A stretch of 64,000 nucleotides of DNA from Kluyveromyces lactis (taxonomy: Eukaryota > Ascomycota > Saccharomycetes > Saccharomycetales > Saccharomycetaceae). The notes beneath the pieces were generated by a model. It had not been told where the DNA came from, ran no database searches, and saw only the letters and a program-made list of their open reading frames with translations. Within the stretch, counting starts at the first letter, position 1; every line of letters starts with the position of its first letter. Both the position numbers and the translations under genes were made by a program. This document shows positions 10,020 to 18,191 of this stretch, piece after piece. Where the stretch lies: contig NC_006042.1 in the NCBI RefSeq assembly GCF_000002515.2, forward strand, positions 1,488,001 to 1,552,000, in the 5' to 3' direction.

Positions 10020-10361
10020 GATTAATCCGGTTTCTTGATTGGAATGTGTGTTTTCCTCACTATAAGATAGCCCTTCCCTGTGAAAGCACCCTTCAATTAT
10101 ACTTTAATCGATTATGTTCAATATTATAATGAATGTTCTTTGATTTCAACTTTTTTTATTTCATTGTAATACTAAAAGTTGCAGAATGTGATGAGTACAG
10201 TCCTTAGACATACAAATATGGCTGAAAGCATACAGAATATAGGATGCCAGTGCCGTAACACAAATCATAGGGTGTTCATGTTCACATATCGTTATATTAT
10301 AATAATTTAATTCTTGTTTTTCTATAAAACTAAATATTTCCACTATACATTGAGGGGAAAC
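10020..10361. other. intergenic region BET3-ETT1
   Basis: Upstream of BET3 and downstream of ETT1, both on the minus strand. AT-rich; a 60-codon frame at 10161-10343 shows no coding character. Nothing else seen. Confidence 0.4.
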
Positions 10362-11645
10362 TTAATCTTTGTTCAACAAATTGTCCAGGATAACTTGGTA
10401 TTTACCATGAGTTGCCTTGTTAGCCTTCAGTAAAATTTCCTCTGCTCTCTTGTAAGAGTCTTCCTGTTCTTTCGATTCGTAATCGTAAAGGTTCCCTAAA
10501 TCAATGATCGCTTCAGCGACGTCGACCCAGGTTTGAGGTTCATCTTCCACTTTCGCTTCTTGCAAGTACCTGATAGCATATTCAACCAATGGAATGGCTT
10601 TCGATTGTGCATTTTTAGCCTTCTCTAGAGCCTCCTTATCAGTTTGCTCTTCATCGTCGCTATCATACATCAATTCAGCAAAAGTTTTTGATGGTTCCTC
10701 GGCCAGTTTTAAGTAAAGTTGGCCAAGCGTACGCGCGATACTCTTGAACAAAACTACTGTTGGATGATCTTTATCGATGTCAGGGCCGACCTTGTTGCAA
10801 AATGATGAAGATATGTCATTGAACAAATTCAACAAATTTTCTTTCAACCACTCGTAGTTCTGATTCATGTTTTTCTTGATTTTCGTTAGTGGATGGTTTT
10901 CGTGCAATACAACCTCTACTAATTCCTCACCTTCATCATCGCTATCCAACCCATCTTCCAATTCCTCTTTATCCTCGAATGTCTCAATGATGTCTAGCAA
11001 GTCATAGAAACTTAACAGCACATCATATGCCAATTGATGCTGATTTGACGAAAGAGTGTACGAACTCTTTGCCGATTCTAATAAATCATAAAGCTTGTAC
11101 TTCTCGTCGTTTTGATCCAATGGAGAGAGTTGAGATATATACTGTAAGGGGATTCTTTGTAAAATAATTTTAGTTTGCGTTAAAGATAACAAAGGAGTTT
11201 CCGGGTATTTCTCAGCGCCAAGTCTATACCTTTCCAAAGCAGCATCGAAAAATTCATTCATTCTCTCGTACTTCTTCTCTTCGTCATCGGTTTCTTCCGG
11301 AAGGAAAACTGTTAGCTCTGCCAAAGCCTGCGCATAAATAGAGTGAAACAAATCGCTCAGTTTTATAGTGCTATCATTGTCCTGAAGACGCAATAATCTG
11401 TCACATTCGTGCACTACACCATTTAACAATAGCTGATTATCTTTATCCTTCAGGAAAGTTTCCCACAAACCCTTTAGTTGGACTAACTCATCATCGGCAT
11501 CCTCGTTTTCATCCAATGCAATTTCAATCTGGTTTGCTGCAGATGGTGCTGGTACCGTTCCCTCAGAAGATTGCTCTTCTGGCACAGCAACTTTTTGCTT
11601 CTTTTGTTTCTTACTTTTGCCTAATCCCAAAGCTCTTTTAGCCAT
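10362..11645 (-). CDS. ETT1: translation termination enhancer Ett1
   Basis: 427 aa from the ATG at 11645. The open frame extends 17 codons further upstream, but only to a GTG, and the MAKRALGLGKSKKQKKQK start matches S. cerevisiae Ett1. The N-terminus is a basic, nuclear-localisation-like stretch. It is followed by an acidic linker and an all-helical TPR-like region. Several DDEE clusters occur (near residues 240-255 and 330-345). Ett1 partners with Tpa1 and affects stop-codon readthrough in S. cerevisiae. Ortholog of YOR051C, which fits the neighbouring order. A CACGTG lies 49 bp upstream of the ATG. Confidence 0.9.
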   Translation of the reverse strand: MAKRALGLGKSKKQKKQKVAVPEEQSSEGTVPAPSAANQIEIALDENEDADDELVQLKGLWETFLKDKDNQLLLNGVVHECDRLLRLQDNDSTIKLSDLFHSIYAQALAELTVFLPEETDDEEKKYERMNEFFDAALERYRLGAEKYPETPLLSLTQTKIILQRIPLQYISQLSPLDQNDEKYKLYDLLESAKSSYTLSSNQHQLAYDVLLSFYDLLDIIETFEDKEELEDGLDSDDEGEELVEVVLHENHPLTKIKKNMNQNYEWLKENLLNLFNDISSSFCNKVGPDIDKDHPTVVLFKSIARTLGQLYLKLAEEPSKTFAELMYDSDDEEQTDKEALEKAKNAQSKAIPLVEYAIRYLQEAKVEDEPQTWVDVAEAIIDLGNLYDYESKEQEDSYKRAEEILLKANKATHGKYQVILDNLLNKD

Positions 11646-11927
11646 CTTTGCAGTTCTTATCTTTGTTTTTAGTTGTTCTCGTAGAGCCTTTATCACGTGA
11701 GATCTTGTGGTGAATTGAGTTTAGAAACAGGACCGACTTATACATCGCACTTGCCAGCAATTTATATAACTGCATGTATCTCTAATCTCATCTCGTAAAA
11801 TGTGTCGTTAAATAAAATTGAACCATGCCACGCTCAAATCTGATGCTTACTGGCACGGCCTGTCAGCTGATTCCATACTGTATTCGTGAAAGGCGATTTG
11901 AAAAAGAAAATGTGAATCTGAGATCTG

Positions 11928-11959
11928 AAGTCACGTGTATGTATTTATACACGTGACTT
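11928..11959. promoter_or_regulatory. inverted repeat of two Cbf1 sites upstream of MET1
   Basis: Perfect 13-bp arms, AAGTCACGTGTAT at 11928-11940 and ATACACGTGACTT at 11947-11959, with a 6-nt spacer. Each arm holds TCACGTG, the Cbf1 E-box. Cbf1 with Met4/Met28 activates sulfur-assimilation genes, and the site is about 290 bp upstream of MET1. Confidence 0.7.
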
Positions 11960-12006
11960 GGTGAAATGTTGTTTTTTTTTTTAATTATCAAGCTCCACAT
12001 CACAGT

Positions 12007-12012
12007 TGTGGC
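12007..12012 (+). promoter_or_regulatory. Met31/Met32-like core
   Basis: TGTGGC within CACAGTTGTGGCTT. It matches the core of the Met31/32 motif and lies about 50 bp from the paired Cbf1 sites and 237 bp upstream of MET1. Short core only, so tentative. Confidence 0.35.
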
Positions 12013-12248
12013 TTCAAGTCCCTTCCGATGAGTTGCAATGATGCATTCAGGCCATGTAGTGTGAGCAATTTGAATTATGTAGGTTTGAATAGAGTAAAAC
12101 AGTGTAAACTAAGGCGTCAATCACTCATTTTAATACTTTCATGATTCGAGATCAGTTATAGTATATATATATGTGTATGTATGTATCAAGGTTACAGTAT
12201 CAGTTAAGGTAAGTACTAGTTTGGAATTCTTGTAACTTATTTATCGAT

Positions 12249-14078
12249 ATGTCCGGTAAACTAAATCATAGAGGCATACTTCTACCAATGTCTGTTCAAA
12301 ATGAATCCAGGTTTATTGAGAAACGGTTTACACCGTTGATTACAAGTTTGAAATCAGTAGGAGAGCAGTATTTGCTTATTGGTACACACTCAATAAATGT
12401 AACTCAATCAAGAATTAGCAGTATACTTGACTCTGGTGCATCATGCGTGGTGATTCATAGTGGTAAGAATTCAGACCTGAAGCAATTATCTCAGAGGTTT
12501 TACGGTAATAATGATGTGGTTCTTTTAGATAGAGAGTTCCAGTTATCCGATTTGACAACTCTCGGCAGAGTTGCTGTAGGTAAGATCGTTGACAGAGTCT
12601 TTGTGAACTTGGACTCAAAACAGTCTCTGTTGATCAGAGATATCTTTGAGCAATGTCAGAAGTTAAGAATACCGATTAATACTCATCAGAGACCAGAATA
12701 CTCTACGTTCTCGATATGTTCTACATACAATGATCCAGGACAAAGCGGGTTGCAGATCGCTATCACCACTAATGGGCAAGGTTGTTTACTGGCGAATAGG
12801 ATCAAAAGAGAAATTGTATCAAGGCTACCGCAAAACATTTCCAAAGTTGTAAGTAATATGGGACATCTCAGAGAAAGAATAATATACGAGGATCATAATC
12901 AAATTATTCATTCCCATTTCTTAAACAAAGATTTACAAGATTTGGGGTTCGGAATCGACGAAGATGTTTGGGAGTCTCATAAGTTGAATAAACTTGTGTA
13001 TGAGTTCAACGTAAGTGAGAAACAGTTGAAAATGAAGCGTAGTAGATGGTTATCGCAGATTATGGAATATTATCCTTTGCAATCGTTGGCTGAACTTTCT
13101 GTGGATCAGTTGGCCGATCAGTACCACAAAATTTCTCAAGAAGATAACTCTAAGGAGAATGCTTCCAAAAAACAACGTAACACTCCAGATAAGAAGGCTA
13201 GTAACGTAAATGATGCCGATGTCCAAGTTTCAACCACTGCAAGCAGTATATTGGATGTTCCCAAGAAAGGATCGATTTCACTAGTGGGCAGTGGTCCAGG
13301 ATCTGTATCCATGCTCACGATTGGTGCCTTACATGAGATCAAAACTGCTGATCTCATTCTTGCAGATAAGTTGGTTCCTGAAAAGGTACTACAGTTAATA
13401 CCACAAGGTACTGAGACCTTCATCGCCAGAAAATTCCCTGGTAATGCGGAAAGGGCACAAGAAGAACTTTTAGAGAAGGGTTTTGACGGTTTGCAGAAAG
13501 GATTGAAAGTAGTAAGATTAAAACAGGGAGACCCATATATATTTGGACGTGGTGGCGAAGAGTTCCTCTTCTTCCAGGACAAAGGGTACACTCCGTTGGT
13601 GCTTCCAGGCTTATCTTCCGCTCTTGCAGCTACAGTCGTGTCAAATATTCCTGCAACTCAACGTGACGTAGCAGATCAAGTCTTAATCTGCACAGGTACA
13701 GGCAGAAAGGGTGCATTACCAAACATCCCCGAATATGTGGAAACGAGGACTACCGTTTTCCTCATGTCATTGCACAGGGCACAAGTGTTGATCGATGCAT
13801 TGTTGGAGAAAGGATGGGATGAAAACGTTCCTGCGGCCATAGTAGAAAGAGCCTCTTGTCCAGATCAACGTATCACAAGAACTTTACTGAAAAACATACC
13901 ACAAACAGTAGAGGAAATTGGATCAAGACCCCCAGGTCTATTAGTTGTAGGAAATGCCATCAATGTTCTAACCGATCCAGAACTATTGAAGTACGATTCT
14001 TCAAACACATACCATATTGAAGAAGGATACGAACACGTTGGATTCGAGGACAATGTACAAAAACTATTAAATATTTAA
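12249..14078 (+). CDS. MET1: uroporphyrin-III C-methyltransferase (siroheme synthesis)
   Basis: 609 aa; S. cerevisiae Met1 is 593. It transfers two methyl groups from S-adenosylmethionine to uroporphyrinogen III, giving precorrin-2, the precursor of siroheme needed by sulfite reductase. The C-terminal tetrapyrrole methylase domain spans about residues 338-597: SLVGSGPGSVSMLTIGA (SAM-binding P-loop), VRLKQGDPYIFGRGGEE, LPGLSSALAATVVSNIP and the PPGLLVVGNAI strand. The N-terminal 280 residues resemble the siroheme-synthase N domain seen in Met1 and may be non-catalytic. Paired Cbf1 sites and a Met31/32-like core upstream fit control by methionine/sulfur supply. Ortholog of YKR069W. Confidence 0.95.
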   Translation: MSGKLNHRGILLPMSVQNESRFIEKRFTPLITSLKSVGEQYLLIGTHSINVTQSRISSILDSGASCVVIHSGKNSDLKQLSQRFYGNNDVVLLDREFQLSDLTTLGRVAVGKIVDRVFVNLDSKQSLLIRDIFEQCQKLRIPINTHQRPEYSTFSICSTYNDPGQSGLQIAITTNGQGCLLANRIKREIVSRLPQNISKVVSNMGHLRERIIYEDHNQIIHSHFLNKDLQDLGFGIDEDVWESHKLNKLVYEFNVSEKQLKMKRSRWLSQIMEYYPLQSLAELSVDQLADQYHKISQEDNSKENASKKQRNTPDKKASNVNDADVQVSTTASSILDVPKKGSISLVGSGPGSVSMLTIGALHEIKTADLILADKLVPEKVLQLIPQGTETFIARKFPGNAERAQEELLEKGFDGLQKGLKVVRLKQGDPYIFGRGGEEFLFFQDKGYTPLVLPGLSSALAATVVSNIPATQRDVADQVLICTGTGRKGALPNIPEYVETRTTVFLMSLHRAQVLIDALLEKGWDENVPAAIVERASCPDQRITRTLLKNIPQTVEEIGSRPPGLLVVGNAINVLTDPELLKYDSSNTYHIEEGYEHVGFEDNVQKLLNI

Positions 14079-14330
14079 CATTATTTATTCATAGACAGTC
14101 ATAACATAATGCATATCATAATATCTATTAGTATCAAGATGGGGTTCCTCAACTCAGTATGCGCTTGATATTTCTGACTGCACTAAAATATTGTTGTGAA
14201 ATACTGGAAATCTGGTATAAAAGAAAATAAGAACCTTAAAACCAGCGCAAAATCAATTCATTAAAAGCACAAGACCTGAACTAAAATTGAGCTGAACCCT
14301 GCATCAAAGCCGACCGTAAAGCAAAAAAAA

Positions 14331-15398
14331 ATGCCGTCATTCGCTTTCAAAAGAGCATTGACAAGAGCCTTCCACACAGACATTGCGTTTGCATTTGACA
14401 TAGATGGTGTTTTACTGAGATCCAAGACTCCAATTCCAGGTGCATCTGAGGCTTTAAAACTGCTAAACAAAGAAAAGATCCCATATATACTGCTGACCAA
14501 CGGAGGTGGTGTGCTTGAGAACAAACGTACCGAACTTATTTCAGACGCATTGGATGTTGAAATCTCACCGTTACAAATCGTGCAGAGTCATACTCCATTT
14601 AAGGCTCTAGTTAATAAACACAAGAAAGTACTATGCTCTGGGGTTGACACTGTCAGAGACGTCGCTGAGAAATACGGATTCGAGAAGGTGATTCAACCAA
14701 TTGACGTCCTAGCATATAACAAGGATATTTCTCCTTTTACAGCTGTCACTGAAGAACATTTGAAAAGAGTAGCCAAAAGACACGAATCGTTGTTGGAAAC
14801 TCCATTCGATGCGATCATGGTTTTCAGCGATCCAAAAGATTGGGCCACTGATATCCAAGTTATATCTGATTTATTGAACAGTGATCGTGGGTACCTTGGT
14901 ACACTGAGGAAAGGTAGTAGTGAAGAACCATCAATTCCAATATATTTCTCTAACGATGATTTACTATGGGCCAATCATTATCATTTGAACAGATTTGGAC
15001 AAGGTGCATTTAGGCTCATCATCAATAGTTTATATTCAAAGCTGAATGATGAGAAAAAATTAAACGATACTGTCATTGGTAAACCATCTAAGCTGACCTA
15101 CGATTTCGCTAACAACGTGTTGGTAGATTGGAGACAGAAATTAATCGATGGGAAGACAGATTCCACAGAACAGTTATTACCGCGATTGGGTGTTCCACCA
15201 AAAAATTCGCCATTTGAGAAAGTGTACATGGTGGGCGACAATCCAGCAAGTGATATCATCGGAGCGTTCAATTACGGATGGGAGAGCTGCTTAGTAAGAA
15301 CCGGTGTTTTTGCTGATGGTGACAAATTACCTTGCAAACCAACAATGATTGTCGATAACGTATTGGAAGCCGTTACCAAATCCATGGAAAGGCATTGA
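14331..15398 (+). CDS. HAD-superfamily mitochondrial phosphatase-like protein (YKR070W/CECR5 family)
   Basis: 355 aa. The start MPSFAFKRALTRAFHTDIAF is basic and Ser/Arg-rich, like a mitochondrial presequence, followed by the HAD motif I FDIDGVLLRS (nucleophile Asp23, Asp25). Motif II is LLTNGGG (about residues 54-60) and the C-terminal motif IV is VYMVGDNPASDIIGA. This arrangement matches the class IIA HAD proteins related to human HDHD5/CECR5. The substrate is not known to me. Gene order identifies it as the YKR070W ortholog, between MET1 (YKR069W) and DRE2 (YKR071C). Confidence 0.9.
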   Translation: MPSFAFKRALTRAFHTDIAFAFDIDGVLLRSKTPIPGASEALKLLNKEKIPYILLTNGGGVLENKRTELISDALDVEISPLQIVQSHTPFKALVNKHKKVLCSGVDTVRDVAEKYGFEKVIQPIDVLAYNKDISPFTAVTEEHLKRVAKRHESLLETPFDAIMVFSDPKDWATDIQVISDLLNSDRGYLGTLRKGSSEEPSIPIYFSNDDLLWANHYHLNRFGQGAFRLIINSLYSKLNDEKKLNDTVIGKPSKLTYDFANNVLVDWRQKLIDGKTDSTEQLLPRLGVPPKNSPFEKVYMVGDNPASDIIGAFNYGWESCLVRTGVFADGDKLPCKPTMIVDNVLEAVTKSMERH

Positions 15399-15854
15399 AC
15401 GCAACTTATTGAGTTAGAGCCCATGAACTATATGGAATATAATTAGACCTAGTATTTGTTGAGACAATGAATTAAAATATACATAGTTTGTAATAGAAAA
15501 CAGAGTTCATATCATTTGATGTAATGATGCAAGTAAGAGTAAAAAGTCACGATATATATATATTAGGGTAGAAGCCAATGAGGCTAAGGCAAAAGAAAAA
15601 CGATGACAGGTATGTTCCGCAAGTTGTCAATTGACCAGCACATCAAAGTAAAATCATCAGAATCCTGTCCATGATGAAACTATTGATGTGTTCTCTCTTG
15701 TACTAAAAATTATGATATACTGGAACCATTTCCGTTTGATAATTAGAGTGCATTTTATGAAAAGTTCAGTCGGCTTAACTGGTAAGATAAAGTCTATTTG
15801 TAGAGCCCTGCTTTTAGTTTAGAGTCCGTTTTTAGAAGTAAATTCTGACCCACA
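15399..15854. other. convergent intergenic region
   Basis: Between the 3' ends of the YKR070W ortholog and TMC1. A C-box-like ATGATGA occurs near 15672, but no matching D box and terminal stem were found. Nothing supportable. Confidence 0.35.
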
Positions 15855-16211
15855 TTAGATGTGAATCTTTGGTACAATAGGTTGCTCCTTGTGTAACTTA
15901 TCAGCGTTTCTTTGATGCATTTGATCCTTACAGGATTTCAAACCCTGACATTGGTGATTCTCCAAAAGTCTATGTTTCGAACAGAAATGACCATCACAGA
16001 AGTTGCAATCGCCAATAAACTTCACAGCACTGCTGCTACACTTCTCAAAGCAACACTTATCCTTCTTTTTCTTCTTCTTAACATCCTTTTTTGCCACTCT
16101 GGATTGTGTCGTCACTTTAATGCCGCCATTTGCCACACCACTTTCGTCTGCATGTTCTGCTCTCATTTCGCTGTTTTCACCAGTAAAGTTATTGTTTATC
16201 GTTTCTGGCAT
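15855..16211 (-). CDS. TMC1: AN1-type zinc-finger protein Tmc1
   Basis: 118 aa from the ATG at 16211; the longer frame to 16247 starts with TTG and is not needed. The C-terminal half is a single AN1 zinc finger: CCFEKC, then CNFCDGHFCSKHRLLENHQC, preceded by a Lys-rich stretch. S. cerevisiae Tmc1 (YOR052C, 150 aa) is a stress-induced AN1 protein linked to proteasome function and metal stress. The position between the YKR070W ortholog and DRE2 fits the interleaved order. Its upstream region holds a strong 14-bp-stem hairpin at 16423-16456. Confidence 0.85.
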   Translation of the reverse strand: MPETINNNFTGENSEMRAEHADESGVANGGIKVTTQSRVAKKDVKKKKKKDKCCFEKCSSSAVKFIGDCNFCDGHFCSKHRLLENHQCQGLKSCKDQMHQRNADKLHKEQPIVPKIHI

Positions 16212-16620
16212 CTTTAGATTGTATATATCCTTAGTAGACCCAACCAAACAGTTGATTACGGAGGTTTTGGTCTTATTGCCTCTGTTATGACTAAAATACC
16301 TTTATCAAAAAAGACGACCTGTAGCCTTTATCTATGTTGAAACTGTCTATTTCCTTTTTCCTTTTTTCCTTTTCTTTATATAATACCTGAATGCCATAGT
16401 AATCACGGAAAAAAAGCATTTCGAGACTTGCTCATTATAGCAAATGGGCAAGTCTCATGTGTCATCTTGACCTAGGAGTGCATCAGTACTGCACAAGGGA
16501 ATATTCTGTGATCTAAAGATGCGAAATGGTTGAATTTGGGGTATGTGGGTTGTATATACAATACAGACTATGTAGTGTTTTTAGTTCTCCATTTTAATGT
16601 TTCATGAGAGTTCGGCTCCT
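16212..16620. other. intergenic region TMC1-DRE2
   Basis: TMC1 promoter and DRE2 3' end, both on the minus strand. Contains pyrimidine-rich stretches near 16345-16375 and the hairpin at 16423-16456. Confidence 0.4.
16423..16456. repeat. hairpin, 14-bp stem with 6-nt loop
   Basis: GAGACTTGC at 16423-16431 pairs with GCAAGTCTC at 16448-16456. The inner TCATT and AATGG continue the stem with one G-T wobble, leaving the loop ATAGCA. It lies 212 bp upstream of TMC1 and 165 bp past the DRE2 stop, so it could act as an operator for TMC1 or as a structured 3' element of DRE2. Confidence 0.75.
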
Positions 16621-17652
16621 TCACAAATCGTCGGATATACTGTTCAAGTTAATAGATTGGCCTGGTTTGAATGCGGGGAGGCCTAGGTATGGACATCCGG
16701 AACATCTGAAGGCATCTCCTAGAGCACATGAACCACAACCTCCTACTTTTTTACCCTCTATAGTGAAATCGATTTCTGTCAATTCTTCTTCCGAGAATTT
16801 AATGACTTGTTGTTGCTTAGCTCTTCTTGACTCTATTTCTTGTTCCTCCATCTCTTTAAGTCCACATGAACAATCCTTACAGGCTTTTCTTCTTCTTTGC
16901 TTGGATTTACCGCACTGGATCATTGTGATTGTATCCTCTTCGGTTTCTGCTATTAAATCGTCTTCATCAATTGAGTCTCCGGTCTCTGGATCATCGAAAT
17001 CATCAAAGAACTTGGTTTTAGAGTTGTTTGCAGAATCGTCACTTTCGAGATCATCGTCATCGTCCTCTAGATCCGAGTCAGTAAGCTTGATTGCGGATAC
17101 CTTTTTAGTCAGTTTCTTAAATGTAGGTAATTTCTTCAAACTAACCGCAAGTCCTGCCGAGGGTGACGATCCAATAGGTTGTGTTTTATTCAGCTTCTTG
17201 AAACTTGGTAAAGCAACAGGTGCACTGGCTCCATTCTTCATGTTTCCCTTTAATGATATGCTCACTGGAGCCTTTTTCTCTCTAGATTCTTTCACCCAAT
17301 AGTACTCTGACCCATTATTACTAACAATTTCAAACCCATTAATTAAAGCATCCACTTTCAAAGTATCACTTAATCCATATAGTCTACCTGAAGGTTTCAA
17401 CGTCTTGTGAAGCACAGGTATTAGTTTTGGTGGAAACTGAATGGCTTCTGGCTTTTCAGGAGTCACATAGTATATTACATCGTACTTCTCATCATCTGGA
17501 GAAATAGTACCATCATTTAGTTTGTTAATCAAATACTGAGCAACTATAGTAGTCTCAGACAAGATTGAACCCTTCTCAATAGTTTCCAATAGCTCCGGCT
17601 GTTGCGTTACAGCTGGATGGATCAAAACCAACGAGTCTCTACTCACAGTCAT
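16621..17652 (-). CDS. DRE2: anamorsin, cytosolic Fe-S assembly electron-transfer protein
   Basis: 343 aa; S. cerevisiae Dre2 is 348. Dre2 carries Fe-S clusters and passes electrons from Tah18 to the cytosolic iron-sulfur assembly machinery. The N-terminal 130 residues form the methyltransferase-like domain (ending near [12 protein letters not shown]). A disordered acidic linker follows. The C-terminal CIAPIN1 domain holds cysteine motif I ([13 protein letters not shown]) and motif [19 protein letters not shown], a CX2C-X7-CX2C cluster. All expected cysteines are present. YKR071C in the inferred ancestral order. Confidence 0.95.
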   Translation of the reverse strand: MTVSRDSLVLIHPAVTQQPELLETIEKGSILSETTIVAQYLINKLNDGTISPDDEKYDVIYYVTPEKPEAIQFPPKLIPVLHKTLKPSGRLYGLSDTLKVDALINGFEIVSNNGSEYYWVKESREKKAPVSISLKGNMKNGASAPVALPSFKKLNKTQPIGSSPSAGLAVSLKKLPTFKKLTKKVSAIKLTDSDLEDDDDDLESDDSANNSKTKFFDDFDDPETGDSIDEDDLIAETEEDTITMIQCGKSKQRRRKACKDCSCGLKEMEEQEIESRRAKQQQVIKFSEEELTEIDFTIEGKKVGGCGSCALGDAFRCSGCPYLGLPAFKPGQSINLNSISDDL

Positions 17653-18191
17653 ACTTTCTTTGACCTTCTTTTATCTCTGCTTCCAGTTAGTATAAGGGGA
17701 AATGAGCAACAGTGAACAGCTCAATAATAAACCGGTATTAAACAGTACTGTGAAATAAGACTAAGTAGTGTATTCTCTTGATATTAGTTCAGCACCCATA
17801 TAAAGAAAATCTTAACTTGTCCTGCTGTCCGCTCTTTATCATGAACATAAGAAAACAGTTACTCATCTTTCCAACTTCTTACTCATAGAAAGATGATTAA
17901 GTTCTTCCAAATATATTCCAGATGTCAAGCTTCGGATTTCCTGAGTAATCAAGAGAAAAAAAAAAAAAAGAAAGTATATCATGGCACGTGACTTACGGGC
18001 CAAAAGTTAGATTAGTAAGACAACTGCTGGGTTGCCGGAACCGGTTAATACGATGGACGGTACCGGAAGGACCTGTATGTCTGGTATTAGAATGTTACAA
18101 TGGGGTGATAGTTATGTATGCATTTATGTATAGCTTTTGTGTACCGTTGTGATTAGAATCGGAAGGTTGGTGTTGTGATGACTATGGCGGG
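17653..18191. other. intergenic region DRE2-VHS3
   Basis: DRE2 promoter plus the 3' end of the Hal3/Vhs3 gene. A CACGTG E-box lies at 17985-17990, and an A-rich run near 17954-17970. Confidence 0.4.

Larger units (their letters stand above)
11646..12248. other. divergent intergenic region ETT1-MET1
   Basis: Contains a CACGTG at 11694-11699, a perfect inverted repeat of two Cbf1 sites (11928-11959), a Met31/32-like core at 12007-12012 and a TA-rich tract near 12161-12185 that could serve as the MET1 TATA element. Confidence 0.5.

Noticed and set aside
15600-15760. Possible C/D-box snoRNA between the YKR070W ortholog and TMC1
   Set aside because: A C-box-like ATGATGA is present, but no properly placed D box or terminal stem could be found.
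16604-17302. 232-codon plus-strand frame opposite DRE2
   Set aside because: Opposite strand of a well-supported gene; Ser/Leu-rich composition is typical of antisense frames.
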